A stretch of DNA of 64,000 nt, from NCBI RefSeq assembly GCF_947179515.1, contig NC_067477.1:130746465-130810464 (forward strand), in the 5' to 3' direction. The position numbers and the translations under genes are program-made. The notes beneath the pieces were generated by a model that worked only from the letters and a program-made list of their open reading frames with translations, did not search any database and was not told the DNA's origin. The stretch's first letter is position 1; the number at the start of each line of letters is the position of its first letter. Shown here in pieces: positions 36,095-48,632 of this stretch. The stretch is from Apodemus sylvaticus. Lineage: Eukaryota; Chordata; Mammalia; Rodentia; Muridae.

Positions 36095-36530
36095 ATTTTT
36101 ATATCTTTATTTTTTTGAAAATGTTATATGATGGGAGCGCTCCCAGATCTTCCCTCCCCCTGTCAGCCAAATTCATGTTCTTTCTCTCAAAAATCAAAAA
36201 CAAAACAAAGAGAAGTAGAGAAAAGAAAAAAATTAAACATAGACCCTATGCATTAGCCACTGCTCCTCTGAATGCAGCATGCTGGCACAGCCAAGGTCAG
36301 TCCATTGAAGAATTCTGTTTTTCCTCTCCCACCAGCAATCAACTGTAAACAGCCTCATACTGGGGGTGGGGCTGTGTCTCTATTCCCTTCACCATGCTGG
36401 CATTTATTTATCTTAAACCCTAGCAGATGTGTGTGCTGGTTCAGTCTCTGTGAGTGAATATGTGCATCTTCTCTATTGTGTCTGGAAAACACTGCTTTCT
36501 TAGGAAATGTCTCACTCTTAACTAGCCAAT
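36095..36530 (-). mobile_element. Old rodent L1 3' UTR fragment
   Basis: 'gagcgctcccagatcttccc' and later 'tgtgtctggaaaacactgct' with 'ttcttaggaaatgtctcact' resemble the minus strand of the older L1/Lx 3' UTR. Diverged; the ends are approximate. Confidence 0.5.
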
Positions 36531-37542
36531 AATTACTAAGTACTTAGGATCTTCAGCTTTGTAGGAACCCAAGATATATACCAAAGGATCCCATGGCTGA
36601 AGAATTTGACATTCTGATTCAAATAATGATACTTCAGACAAGAAAGCTACTTCTAAATTATATATAAGCAACATTATTTATATGTATTAGATAGCAAATG
36701 TATATGTGATTATTCATAATATATATTATACATAAATAAAATCATGACATCATTATATTCAGGATGTAACTTTTCTGTTGTACATTTTTCAGTAGCTACT
36801 TGCTCTCACTTCAAATACAAACATCGTTCCTGATCATTCAAAGACCTGTCTAGTTCTCCCATTTCTTTCCAATCCTGTAACCATCCATGTGATTGTTAAC
36901 TATCTTTTAATTAATTATTTTCTTTATCTAAATTCTCTCTTTCTTACACAGACAGACAGACAGACAGACAGACATCTTCTCTATTGATTGACTTGGATGA
37001 AAGGTGCCAGTCTTCAAAAATGAAAATAACTCTCAAGCAACCAGATCACTGGATCTAACTTTGGGGAAAAACCATACCCAAGCAGTGGCTAGCAAGAACA
37101 ACAGAAAAACATAACCGGGAAATCTGCATAAATAAGATTGTAAAGAATGCCACCATTTTAGGAAGAAAGTCTGCTTTGGTCTTCGGCGAGTGCGCTCACT
37201 CAGGCCAGGATACCCATCCCTTCTGACCCTGGCCCTACCTTCATTCCTGCCATTGTGGATATTTTTAAGAATTCACCACTTTAAGAACTTTCCAACTCTG
37301 ACTACCCCATGCTGCTGCTACATTTGCATGATTACCAGGAACATCAGAATGTAGGAGAGTCCATACAATGAGGCTGTGCATGGAACAAGCCTTGTTACCA
37401 GCCTTGCCTTTACACAGAAGTACATTGCCCTTCCTAGAACATCTGTTAAACATAGTAATCAGAAGCACGTTAGTCTCTCGTACTCAACTTATGATTTTTG
37501 TATATGTGAATTGCAGGAATAATAATTATTTACAAAACTTCC
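36531..37542. other. Unassigned intergenic sequence
   Basis: Holds a short (ACAG)n run at 36948-36974 and a small CpG-bearing patch near 37183-37200. No gene recognised. Confidence 0.55.
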
Positions 37543-37700
37543 TGAAGATATCGCTCAGTGGTTAAAGAGCCTTTGCTGCTCCTCCAGAGGTTCAGAATTC
37601 TCTTCTGAGAACCCACTTCTAGCCACTGACAGCTGATTTGATCTCTACCTCCAAAGATTAAATACTACCACACACACAAATAAATCTCTTAAAAATAGTT
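37543..37700 (+). mobile_element. B2/B3-type SINE
   Basis: 'gatatcgctcagtggttaaa' matches the tRNA-like head, followed by 'ctgctcctccagaggttcag' and a tail ending 'acacaaataaatctctt'. It lacks part of the B2 middle. Confidence 0.7.
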
Positions 37701-37949
37701 ATTATTTATTTCACTTCTTTGCTATTGCTATTTCTGGGTGTTTTTACACACACTGTCAAATAATTAAAGTTATAAACTTAGATGGCGTTATCTGTTACTT
37801 CTACAGCCCTTGGCATTTCTCATATGTAGAAAGATCATCACCATCTCTGATCAGCAATATTGAATATTTGGGTTGTATAACTCTTGTTAATAAGTAATTG
37901 CTTTTGACTATTAGTTCAGCATACTCATGGTAATGATAATGTTACAGGT
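37701..37949. other. Unassigned sequence
   Basis: Nothing recognised. Confidence 0.5.
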
Positions 37950-38142
37950 GAGGAATTTCTTTTTTTTCTTTTTTTTTGGGGGGGGGCGGTTTCGAGACAG
38001 GGTTTCTCTGTGTAGCCCCAGCTATCCTGGAATTCACTCTGCAGACCAGGCTGGCCTTGAACTCAGAAATCCATCTGCCTTTGCCTCCCAAGTGCTGGTA
38101 TTACAGGCATGCACCATCACTGCCTGGCCGAGGAATTTCTTT
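37950..38142 (-). mobile_element. B1 SINE with perfect target-site duplication
   Basis: Direct repeats 'gaggaatttcttt' at 37950-37962 and 38130-38142 flank a T/G-rich tail and the reverse complement of B1: 'gagacagggtttctctgtgt', 'ctggccttgaactcagaaat', 'cccaagtgctggtattacag'. It is well preserved, so relatively young. Confidence 0.95.
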
Positions 38143-38404
38143 ATAAAGTATTTTGAAATAAAAAAAATTGCTTTTAATTTTACATATTTATATGACTTGA
38201 ATTTAAGTGCATTTTGATATAGTACTATATGATCATATCTATTCCTCCTATCATATTCCCTATCACATTTCCTTTTCAAGTCCATATCCGTAATTTATGT
38301 GCATAGCCAACTAAGTCTGGTTAGTGCTGTCCATACATGCATGGGTATGGCCCATAGGAATCATATTAGTGGCTAAAAACCACTAAATCGCTATCTTCCT
38401 AAAA
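38143..38404. other. Unassigned sequence
   Basis: AT-rich, nothing recognised. Confidence 0.5.
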
Positions 38405-38445
38405 TGTTAATTTTATTTTATATTATTTTATTTATGTATATGTCC

Positions 38446-38448
<3 letters not shown>

Positions 38449-38507
<59 letters not shown>
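38449..38507. repeat. (GA)n microsatellite
   Basis: About 29 GA dinucleotides within the tail of the surrounding SINE. Confidence 0.95.
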
Positions 38508-38510
<3 letters not shown>

Positions 38511-38560
38511 AGTGTTGCACATGTGTGCACATGTATATAAGTGCCTGGAGAAGCAAGAAC

Positions 38561-38767
38561 AGAACATCAAGCCAGGCAGTGGTGGCACACGCCTTTGATC
38601 CCAGCACTTGGGAGGCAGAGGCAGACAGATTTCTGAGTTCAAAGCTAGCCTGGTCTACAGAGTGAGTTCCAGGACAGCCCCGGCTATACAGAGAAACTAT
38701 ATCTCAAAAAAGAAAAGAAGAAAAGAAAAGAAAAGAAAAGAAAAGAAAAGAAAAAAAAAGAACATCA
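38561..38767 (+). mobile_element. B1 SINE nested in a B2/B3 SINE
   Basis: 'gccaggcagtggtggcacac', 'atcccagcacttgggaggca', 'tagcctggtctacagagtga' and an expanded (AAAAG)n tail at 38710-38750. Direct repeats 'agaacatca' at 38561-38569 and 38759-38767 mark the insertion. Confidence 0.93.
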
Positions 38768-38885
38768 TATCCCTGGATCTGGTGAGACTGTTGTGAGCCA
38801 TCCAATGCAGGTGCTAGAAACAGAATTCTCATTCTCTGGAAGAGCAGCAAGCACTTTTCACTGCTGAGCCTTCTGTCTAACTCCC

Positions 38886-39281
38886 AAGGTAACTTTCCTC
38901 AATGCCCAACTCACAATAAATGAAACAAATTCTAACTTTGTCAATCTAACATTTTAATTGAAAACAGATCTTTTTTCCATATAATGTACTCTGATTAGAG
39001 TTTCTCTCTTGATGCCAAGATAGTACTTGTCTTCAGATTTCCTAAAGTTACATAGTCTGCAATTTATATAAAAAAGTATGAGTTGCTCTTCAACTCAAGA
39101 GAAAATATTCTCTTAGTTTAGGCAAACAAACTATGTTATACATAGAAATAAAAAATGTATATGACAAATTTTTCTTTAGGTCATATCATGTCTTAACTGG
39201 TAAAATTCCCTAAAAGTTGCATAGTCTAATGTCAGTTCATTCTGATTTGTTATTTTACTTGTGGCATAGTTACTGTTCTTT
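38886..39281. other. Unassigned sequence
   Basis: Nothing recognised. Confidence 0.5.
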
Positions 39282-39605
39282 GAACAGTATTTTTGTGAAG
39301 AAATACCATAACCAAGGATCCTAACCGGGGTCTTGTTTAAAGACATGGAGAGATAGTTCATTTTCTTCATGACAGGAAGCAGAAAGAGATAGCAGTAGAG
39401 CCGTAGCTGAGACACAATCAGATCCATTGGAAGAGCCCAGAGGGAGACACAATGGGCCTGGATGGGATTTGAGAACTCAAAGTGATATTCATCTGCCAAC
39501 CAGGCCATACCTCCTCCAACAACACCATACATCCAAATCCTTCCCAAACAGTTTCACTGAAGAGGAAGCATTCAAACACATGAAACTGTGGGAGCCATGC
39601 AAATA
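39282..39605 (+). mobile_element. Rodent interspersed repeat (class unassigned)
   Basis: 'gaagaaataccataaccaag', 'tcatgacaggaagcagaaag', 'ggccatacctcctccaacaa' and 'gaggaagcattcaaacacat' follow a rodent repeat often met in 3' UTRs, in which 'ccaagcattcaaata' precedes the end. I am not certain whether it is DNA-transposon or LTR derived. Confidence 0.6.
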
Positions 39606-41472
39606 ACTACAATTTTGCTGTGAATAAGTCCAGTCCATCATTTCTACTGTGCGTTTTTAAATTCAAGCTTTCTGGCATCAAAATTAAAGTCTCCACATAT
39701 ATTTAAAAAAAAAACACTATGTCTTATTTTTCAATATGTTGTTGATATAAAAGTAAGCAGACTCATTTTTTCTTTCAATGTAGTTTATACAGAAATAAGC
39801 AGACTTTAAGTTTTCTCTCTCTTATACAGCTAAATTCTATACAACTAGAATGTCATGAAACAAACACAATGATGGCCATTTTGCTACTGATTTCTCATTT
39901 TTCTCTTGAACCCCATAAAAAATGAGCTTTAATTCCATGCTTTTCCTACTGTGGACAAGCCTTTTCATTACTTTTATTACATGGTACTGCCACCTATGGG
40001 TCCTACACATAGAATACATGTTATTGGGGGCTAAAGAAATTTAGAATTGTAAATGTAAAAGTCCATCTGGTTCTCATCTCTTATTATAGATGAGAAATCC
40101 AAAGCTTGGGCTTCTAATGATTTCAGTATAGGCAAATATTCATTAAGAACTAGGCTGAGTAATCACCATACTTGTATTTGCTTTTAAATGTTACCTAAAT
40201 TTACATTTTCTCTTTTACAACATGAGTAACAAAATCAAATTCTTTATGTCTGAAAATACATTGCCTTGAAGGTGTGGAAAAGCAAGCTATTTTGAATGTG
40301 TAAGACAGTAAACTACTTAAACATTCTTGTTTTAAATAACTAATTAATTTTCTTATTTTTCTGAAATACTTTAAAGAATAAGAAAAGACCTTTGTATTTA
40401 AGAAAGTTTAAAATATCACTGCTACACTAAGGAGAACTTTATGTAGAAAACAGGTAAGTGGTTTTAAGAGGTCACAAAAATTGAAGGGCATGTACCCTTT
40501 TTAGTACTGTCCAGATGGCGGAGTTTAGAGTAGAGCATAAAAGTACCACGGTGAATTCTGAGAGTAACAGCTACTCAGTGTTGAGTAGCAAGAAATTCCA
40601 ACTGGAAATTTAAAAAAATGTTTATATTTCTTTTGTAAAAGTTCAACTCTAATGAAACATGTAGGAGTCCAATCATTTAGAAGCATGAAGAAATGCATTC
40701 ACTGCCTTTTCTGACACCAGTCATACCATTACTTCCCAGTTCTGTTAACTGAGTGAAATCACTTTGACAAGCTAATGTCTATGAAAATCAAGACATTTAA
40801 TCATTATTTGACAACAAATGCTAGGATTAAAGTCTGTTTTAAAAACTGAAAGTAGCAGTAGATCTGCCCACACTCTTACACCTACCTACCCATTTGTGAC
40901 CTATTTTTGAAAAGTTCTCTAAGTTCACATGAAGCAGGGCAATTATGTAGTAGGTAACTATTCTGAGAGAATAGAAATCAAGGTAATTGAGATGCTGAGA
41001 AAGTCATAATGCAGAAAGTCATAATTTATTTATTTTTGTCTTTATCTTCAATAGTTAACTGATGAGAAATCATTATTGTATATTTCTCAACTTTCAAAGA
41101 TAATTTATTTCAGAAAAGTTATTTGGTAGATATGCTAAGCCTAAATATCCTAATCATAAATTAACTTTGTGAAAAGAACGTATCTTACATTTACTCCCTA
41201 ACATACACAAAAATTATAACTCTTCATATAAATAGAAAACAAATCATTTCTCAATGGTTTTTAGCAAGGATGTGTTTTCATTGACTATTTCATTAAAAAG
41301 ATAAGAAATTATGTGAAACCATAGTTGAATAAATGTGGCTACATTTTACTAGAATTTCTTGAAACCATAGTAACTAAAGGCAGTTATAATTAACATTTAA
41401 GAAGTGCCTACTAGATTCCAGAGAGGTTGCATTCTGATATAAGCTCAGGAAGCAACATTATTGGTTTTCTAG
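39606..41472. other. Unassigned single-copy-like sequence
   Basis: About 1.9 kb of AT-rich sequence without recognised repeats or exons. Confidence 0.55.
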
Positions 41473-41570
41473 AGAGGATTAGGATGCAACTCAGTAATAG
41501 AATGTTTTCCAAGTATGAAAAAAGTCCATAGGTGTTATTCTCCATTCCGAGAGTGGAAGCAGATTACATA
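41473..41570 (+). mobile_element. Diverged ID-like tRNA-derived SINE
   Basis: 'ggatgcaactcagtaataga' followed by 'tgttttccaagtatgaaaaa' matches the ID/B4 head (A-box, anticodon arm) with decay. It is a SINE relic, not a tRNA gene. Confidence 0.52.
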
Positions 41571-42547
41571 CAGAGTTCTGAATTACATACTACAGAGAAT
41601 GGTACATGTAAGTAATGCTTGGTCTGTGGAAGATTAATAATCTGTCACTGAAGAAATAACTTTACAAATCACTTAAAACAATACAAATCAATGCTGGATA
41701 AAAATACAAATTAAGTGTCATCAGGCAATGTTATAAGAGAGATGAATTTTGAGAATAAATTTTTAAAACATGGGTAGCTTAGGCTGAAGCCCGGGGTGGA
41801 GTGTCAATAAAAGACACCAAGTAGGAAATTCTGAAAATGTTTATTTAATATTAGTTACCAACTCTATCAGGAACTTCAGAAAACACTGAGTTCTAGAAGA
41901 CAACCTCAAAAAAATCAAGATAGATGTACTGTCAAAGATTGTCTCAGGTTAAATGCATGATCATCTTACCATCAGAAAAACTAACTAGACCATTCTATGA
42001 GTTGTGATATGGAAACTGAAGATAAGAAAGAAGCTAGAGTACAGGTAATAATATGGAAGAATATAAAATTAAGATGACTCAAAGATATAAAGCAGAATGA
42101 AGATGAAGATCAGAAATGAGAGGATGGCTGCAAGAAGCCTGGTGGTGTCAGAACACTATACATATCTTGGCATTTGGTTAGTGGGGATTCCAAGGGAGCG
42201 GGAGTCAAATATAATTCATAGATGTGAGTCAGAATGATCCAAAAATTGTTGTGATAGAACAATTGAGTGAGTGAGACATTTAGACTGACATTAATTTTCT
42301 GGTGGCAATCTTAATCCAAAGACCAAAAAAAGCATTCAAATTGAGATCACAGGAGAGTGGAAGAGAGTTCTGGGGCTCAGTTCTGAAGAAGCTCATTTCA
42401 GATGTTTATTGAAGTGATCTTTGGAAGTGCAGCAATAGGAATTAGAAAAGTTTTGCAGTAAGACAGACAAATCATCAAGGGTGGGACTTATAGTTCAGGT
42501 CACCTGAAAGAAAAATAAGCAAGAAAGGTTTGAAGAAACCTCCAGAA
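41571..42547. other. Unassigned sequence
   Basis: Nothing recognised with confidence. Confidence 0.5.
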
Positions 42548-42872
42548 AGGCACATGAATATGTGCAGGTGCACAAATCAACTGGACTGCACATAAATGTG
42601 CAGATCAGAGGCCAACCTCAACAGATGCTCTTCAGAAACTTCTCTTCTTATGGTGTTAACCATCAGAGAAACGGTGTCAACTAAGATCCAAGGTTTGTCA
42701 ATTAGACTAGGCTACCTGACCAGAGAGGCACAGGTGCTTCCCAGGGCTGAGACATTCAGTGTGCGCTTGCATGCCTGGTTTTCACATGGCTGTTTGGCAT
42801 CATATGCCAATCCTGTTTTATCACAGCAAGCACACTGCAGACTAAACCATCTGACAAGTCCTCCTCACAATA
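42548..42872 (-). mobile_element. B4-family SINE
   Basis: 'gtgcaggtgcacaaatcaac', 'agaggccaacctcaacagat', 'gtcaattagactaggctacc', 'cacagcaagcacactgcaga' and 'ctaaaccatctgacaagtcc' run in reverse-complement B4 order over about 320 bp. Confidence 0.68.
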
Positions 42873-42904
42873 ATTTTTAACTAATACTTTGATCTTTCAG
42901 AGTA

Positions 42905-43485
42905 TTAAAATTTGCTTTTGGTCAATAGTTTTTGGATTATAGTCTTTGTTGTTAACTTTATCTCCTCCCCACTTTTGATACCCTTCTCCATATGCTAAAT
43001 GAGCTTTTAGCCCCATACATTTGGGGATGGCCTTGTTGCTTGTTGTGACCAAAAATTAGGAGCAAACATGACTCAGTCTTTTGCAAAGAAGTTTTCTTGA
43101 TGAAAGGTGAACACTACATTTATCCATGGGCATAAGCACAAATATTTATGGTCTTATTAGGTATTATGCTGGTTTCTATTTAGGTAGTTGTAGATTCTTC
43201 CCCAATGACCAAACAACTTCGCTAGAGCCAAGTAGGTTTTTCAGTACCAGAAATGTTTCCCTCTTGTTAAGCAGGACTGTATCTCCTATTAATATCAGAA
43301 TCTTTACCCATAAAGCCTCACTGACATGAGTGTCCAAATGTGAGCTAAACAAAGACAGCATCAATGGACATGCCAAAATTGATGGAGAAATCCCACAAGA
43401 CTTTAACCCTACACAAAGAACTATAAGTGACTAGGAAACACTGGGCAAGGAAGAGATGATCTTCCCCAAGGAAGATAGATAGATG

Positions 43486-43516
<31 letters not shown>

Positions 43517-43706
43517 TGTATATACATACATAAACACATACACATACTGCATATGTAATTACTCTGATAGCAATTACTATAAAAAGAGGCCATGAATTTG
43601 AAGGAGATGGTAGAGGGTTATAAGAGAGGGTTACTTATAGGAGCAGGAAGAAAGAAATGTTATAACTATATTATAATCTCAAAACTAAACTTAAAAATAA
43701 AATCGT
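42905..43706 (+). mobile_element. Lx-type L1 3' UTR and 3' end
   Basis: 'gggcataagcacaaatattt', 'gagctaaacaaagacagcat', 'aatggacatgccaaaattga', 'caaagaactataagtgacta' and 'aagaggccatgaatttgaag' in Lx order, ending 'tataatctcaaaact' plus an A-rich tail. It is the most complete Lx 3' region in the window. Confidence 0.85.
43473..43516. repeat. (GATA)n microsatellite inside the Lx 3' end
   Basis: About ten GATA units with one GGAT variant. Confidence 0.95.
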
Positions 43707-43719
43707 GACTCCAACCCTT

Positions 43720-44010
43720 TTCAGCAGCAGCATGGTTCTGCTCGCAAAGTTAGGCTAAGACTTTGACATAGACTGACCAATTCCATGAGCCTAGCAGAGT
43801 CCACACATATGCCACTTCTTCAGCTAGGGCCCTGGAAAGGGGAGAGATGAGAGCATAAACAAAAGGAACCCATACAAGGCACCACAGCTGACCTACAATC
43901 CTTGCAATCCAGGTTAGAAAGGAATGTTTGTTCTTGTATGTCAGTGTGAAATAAAAATGTTTGTTGCTACAGTAGAAGATATCTAAAACATCAACTTTAG
44001 AAAACCCTAA
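43720..44010 (+). mobile_element. Possible ancient MLT-type LTR fragment
   Basis: 'ggaacccatacaaggcacca' and 'cagtgtgaaataaaaatgtt' with 'tgttgctacag' resemble the 3' part and AATAAA of an MLT-class LTR. Heavily diverged. Confidence 0.4.
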
Positions 44011-45851
44011 CTCAGCTCAAAATTATATGAATCTTATTGGAAAGTGTTAACTTCACAATGCTCATAAACTTTAAAATTAACTTACTTTCACCATTGTCAT
44101 CAACCTGAATTGCAGTTTGAAGTAAGAACTACAGCTGCCTGCTAGGCCTTACTCATTTCAGGAGTTTGTAGAGGTATAAGAATCCTTATCAACTACCTTC
44201 AGTAGATACCATGACATTCATGGTATAAAACATTCTTTTTGTTTGTCTCTGTGCACTTTTATGTAATAGCTACACAGCCACACTCCTTGTGCTTGGATTT
44301 ACTTTGAAAAGCAGTTCTCCATAATTGTCTGCACGTCTACATAATTGCTGGCAAAAGCTACATCTCTCAGACATGTTTGGAGCACAGCATTCTGTGCTGC
44401 CACTTCCACTACTTCAATGGCACTTGAAGTTCTCTCCACTGTTCTTTTATTCCTGGTACCTCCTTTGTGATTTAAGAGTTGTTTCGTGGAATTATAACAG
44501 CTGTTGACATATAGATGTGGCACACAAAATTACCCTCATTTAAATAAACAAGTTAATATGCCAATCTATTTAAATGTTTTCAAATAGCATTTTTTCTTAA
44601 CTTGGCCTTTGAAAGAAAAAATCCTCAGTGGCATGGAAGCACCTTAGCTCATGTTCTACATGCCATTTCCCTTGTTACTCCAATGTATGGCAGTATTAGA
44701 AACTGAAGTCATGTTTCAGAAGTGAATAGCTTTACTATAGTAGGATTCTAACACTGATCAATTTAAGATAATCTCCAAAACATACAAATATGAAGTGACC
44801 TGTGTAAGAATGTTGACAAGTCAGTTCTTTATTCATAGACCACATAAAATAGCTAAACACACAAGAGATGCATATACAGAAAGTGAAGAACTCTGTGCTA
44901 TTTTCCTCTAAGATATTAATGCTCTTTGATCATGTGTCTGATCAAAACCTGCTACTTCTGAAAAGAAAGAGTCTAAGACACGTCACATCCCGGAGTGAGC
45001 TGTTCCTCAAAGTGCAGAAGTCATGTCTATGACCACAATTGACTCTCATAATTTAGTCTGCAGATGGCTAAATAGAGGAACCACATGGCCCAACATGACA
45101 CAAAGATGTGGGTAGAGAAACTTTAGTGAAATATGAATAATTACAAAGGAAGAAACTGCTAACAATACAACTTGAAACCTATGTCTTATTATTTCTACCA
45201 CTCTCAACTTGATAAACTGAGTTAATAATCCAGACCATGGCCAGCAAGACTCCTTTATGTCTGGGTATAAACAGTTCCCAACATAACAGTTGAATTATAA
45301 TTTTTCAACTTCCAATGGTGCCAAAGCAATGGGCACTCAATAAAAGGCACAGTAGAGCACTTTGAATTGTTATGAAATTCTAGCTAGCAAGATGGTACTT
45401 TGTCTCAATTCTGAACATCAGAATGTACTTGAAAGTCCCAGTAGCCATAAAGATTTATTAACCTGTTCTTTGGAAGATGCCACTAGCCTTGAATGATCAC
45501 CATATTGAACATATCCTTTTAGAATTGTTATATTTTTGATGATGACGTTACCTGTTCTGTTTGTAATTCACTGAACATGTAGTTCAGAGTTGTAATGCTT
45601 GGATGATGTCTGTGCTTTACTGAGCCAAGTGATTCTTGTTGGTAGTCACAATTATTTTGCTGGATATAGTTTCTAAGAGTTGTGTCGTTTGGTTTAATGT
45701 ATAAAATCCCCTGCTTGAGAGCTACAACATACACTCAGATTCAGACTGAAAAAAAAGTCCCAGTAGGCCACTAAAAAACACTGAAGTAAATGAGCCATTA
45801 ATTGGGGGCCTAATGACCTTCCCATCACTAGGTAAGCATTGCCCTGTGTTA
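44011..45851. other. Unassigned single-copy-like sequence
   Basis: No recognised repeat. A 74-codon minus-strand frame at 44299-44523 has balanced composition but no supportable homology. Confidence 0.5.
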
Positions 45852-46942
45852 AACTAAGATGTTAACCTTCAGCAAAGTGAATGGATACAAAATTAACTCA
45901 AGAAAATCAGTAGCCCTCCTTTATACAAATGGGCTGAGAAAGAAATTAGGGAAAAATTACCCTTTATATATAATACACACAAATACTATAAAATGTCTTG
46001 GGGTAACTCTAACCAAGCAAGTACAAGATCTGTTTTACAAGAACCTCAAGTCCCTGAAGAAAGAAATTGAAGAAGATGTTAGATGATGGATATATGGGTA
46101 TGCATATATAGGTAAGATTACCATAGTAAAAATGACCATCTTATCAAAACCAATCTACAGATTCAATCAAAATTCCAACACAATTTTTAAAGACCTTGAA
46201 AGAACAATTCTCAACTTATATGGAAAAACAAAAGACCCAGGATAGCCAAAACAATCCTGAACAACAAAAGAACTTCAGAATGAATCACTGTCCTTAACCT
46301 CAACCTGTACTACAGAATAACAGTGGTAAAAACTGCACAGTACTGATACAGAAACAGACACCTTGATCAATGGAATAGAATCAAATACCCAAAAATAAGC
46401 CCACACACCTATAGATGCTTGATTTTTTTATGAAAAATCCAAAACCACACAATGAAAAAAAATGAAATTATTCAATAACTGATGCTGGACTAATTGGATA
46501 TCTACATGCAGAAGAAGGAAATAGATGCATACTTATTACTCTGCATAAAACTCAAGTCCAAGTGAATCAAGTACCTCAACATAAAACAAGACACACTAAA
46601 TCTCATAGAATAGATTATGTGAAATACTCTTAAACACATGGCTGTACAGAACACCAGTGACTCAGGCTCTAAGACCAACAATCAAAAAACAAGAACTCAT
46701 GAAACAACAAAGACAAAGGATACAATCAAAAGGAAAAATCCACAGCCTAAAGATTGGGAAAGAATCTTCACCAACCAACCCTACATCTGGCAGAGGGCTA
46801 ATATCCAAAATTTATAAATAACTCAAGAAGTTAATTACCAACAACCCAAATAATGCAATTAAAACTTGGGGTACAGAACTAAGCAGAGAATTCTGAACAA
46901 AGGAATCTCGAATGGCCAGGAAGCACTTTTAAAAAGTTCAAC

Positions 46943-47479
46943 CTTTCAGTTTCTGTCTGTGGCTAAAAATGATCCTCTGCCACAAGGCCCTATATACAGG
47001 TGGCACAGGGAGATAGCTAGCTTCCCAGAAGTGCAGACAGGCCTTTGAGTGCAGGTAGGACCACCCCTGCTGCTCAGAGGGAACCCACAGAGAACCCTCA
47101 GGACACAGGAAGCCAAGGACAGCCTGGGACAGGAGTCTTCCAATTTTTGTCTGTGCCCAGAGCTGATCCTGGGCCACAAAGCTACAAACACAAATACTGC
47201 CAGGAGAGATCTTGTCTCCTAGGAGTGTCTACACACCAGCAAGCACAGGTAAGACCACCAAATCTCTTTAAATTTCTGGCCCAAAAGGTACCTTCTCAGA
47301 GCCTTCAGGACACAAAAGCCAAGGATCAATTGGGGACAGAACCATTTGGATTCTGTCTGCACTGAGGAGCTGACCCTGTACCACAATTCTCCATAACTAA
47401 ATTCCTCCTGGAGAGAACTGGTCTCCCAGGAATACTGACAGAGGACAGACAAGCCACAGCTAACACCTGAGATAACCAG
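46943..47479 (+). promoter_or_regulatory. L1 5' UTR with tandem ~200-bp monomers
   Basis: A motif of the form 'ttctgtctgt' followed by 'gatcct/gaccct...ccaca' recurs at 46951, 47145 and 47351, spacings of 194 and 206 bp. Each unit also carries 'tcccag/tcctag' and 'aggacacaggaagccaagga'-like sequence. The region is GC-richer than its surroundings. In murine L1s such 5' UTR monomers form the internal RNA polymerase II promoter. Three units (the last partial) lie directly upstream of the ORF1 start at 47480. Confidence 0.8.
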
Positions 47480-48571
47480 ATGGCTAACGGCAAGGGCAAG
47501 GGCAAGAATGTAAGCAACAGAAACCAAGGGTACTTGGCATCATCAGAACTGTTCTCCCACCACAGCAAGCCCTGGTTACCCTAACATGCCAGAAAAGCAA
47601 GACTCTAATTTAAAATTGCATCTCACAATAATGATAGAGGACTTTAAGAAGTACATAAATAATTCCCTTAAAGAAATACAAGAGAACACAGGTAAACAGA
47701 TAGAAGACCTTAAAGAGGAAACACAAAAATCCCTTAAAGAATTTCAGAAAAACAACCAAACAGGTGAAGGAACTGAACAAAACAATCCGGGATCTAAAAA
47801 TAGAACTAAAAACATAAAGAAATCACAAAGTGAGACAACCTTGGAGCTAGAAAACCTAGGAAAGAGAACACGCATAGGTGCAAGCATCACCAACAGAATA
47901 CAAGAGATAGAAGAAAGAATCTCAGGTGAAGAAGATATCATAGAAAACATTGACACAACAGTCAAAGAAAATGCAAAAGCCAAAAATATCCTAACCGAAA
48001 ACATCCAGGAAATCCAGTACACAATTAGAGGAGCAAACCTAAGGATAATAGGTATAGAAGAGTGAAGATTACCAACTTAAAGGACCAGTAAATATCTTCA
48101 ACAAAATTATAGAACAAAACTTCCCTAACCTAAAGGAAAAGATGCCCATGACCATAAAAGAAGCTTTCAGAACTCCAAATAGATTGGACTAGAGAAGAAA
48201 TTCCTCCCAACACATAATAATCAAAACACCAAATGTACTAAACAAAGAAAGAATATTAAAAGCAGTAAGGGAAAAAGCTTAAGTAGCATATAAAGGCAGA
48301 CCTATCAGAATTACACCAGACTTCTCACCAGAGACTATGAAAGCTAGAAGATCCTGGGCAGATCTCATACAGACCCTAAGAAAATACAAATGCCAGCCCA
48401 GACTACCATATTCAGCAAAACTCTTAAATGTTGGTGGAGAAACCAAGATATTCATGACAAAACCAAATTTACACAATATCTTTCCACAAATCTAGCCCTA
48501 CAAAGGCTAACAGATGGAAAAAACAACAATACAAGGAGGGAAACTACATGATAGAAAAAGCAAGAAAGTAA
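47480..48571 (+). pseudogene. LINE-1 ORF1 remnant
   Basis: ORF1p is the RNA-binding trimeric coiled-coil protein of the L1 ribonucleoprotein particle. The start codon at 47480 gives a basic N-terminus (MANGKGKGKN). That frame stops at about 47579. After a frame slip, 47586-48065 continues as a 159-codon frame rich in E/K/Q heptad-like sequence ('EEFQK'-type) with 'TLELENLGKRTRIGASITNR' and 'IQEIEERISG', the coiled-coil part. The RNA-recognition and C-terminal domains follow at 48066-48571 in other frames with several stops (for example within 'cttaagtagcat'). It ends near 'gcaagaaagtaa'. It cannot make a full-length protein. Confidence 0.88.
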
Positions 48572-48632
48572 TCTTTCAACAAACCCAAAAGAAGATAACT
48601 CAAACATTAAAATAACATCAAAAAAAAAAAAA

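Larger units (their letters stand above)
38405..38885 (-). mobile_element. B2/B3-type SINE carrying a nested B1
   Basis: The outer element reads minus. It has a GA run (38449-38507), then 'gcacatgtgtgcacatgtat' before the insertion. After it come 'gttgtgagccatccaatgca', 'ctctggaagagcagcaagca' and 'cactgctgagcc' (reverse complement of the tRNA-like head). The B1 at 38561-38767 separates the two halves. Confidence 0.72.

Noticed and set aside
41473..41570. tRNA-like A-box/B-box sequence
   Set aside because: It is part of a diverged ID-like SINE and cannot fold as a complete tRNA; the same holds for the B2/B3/B4 heads.
44299..44523. Minus-strand 74-codon frame with balanced composition
   Set aside because: It looks less random than most, but I recognise no family and see no splice sites or neighbouring exons.
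46866..47568. Overlapping frames on both strands
   Set aside because: They are shadows of the GC-richer L1 5' UTR monomers, which are non-coding.
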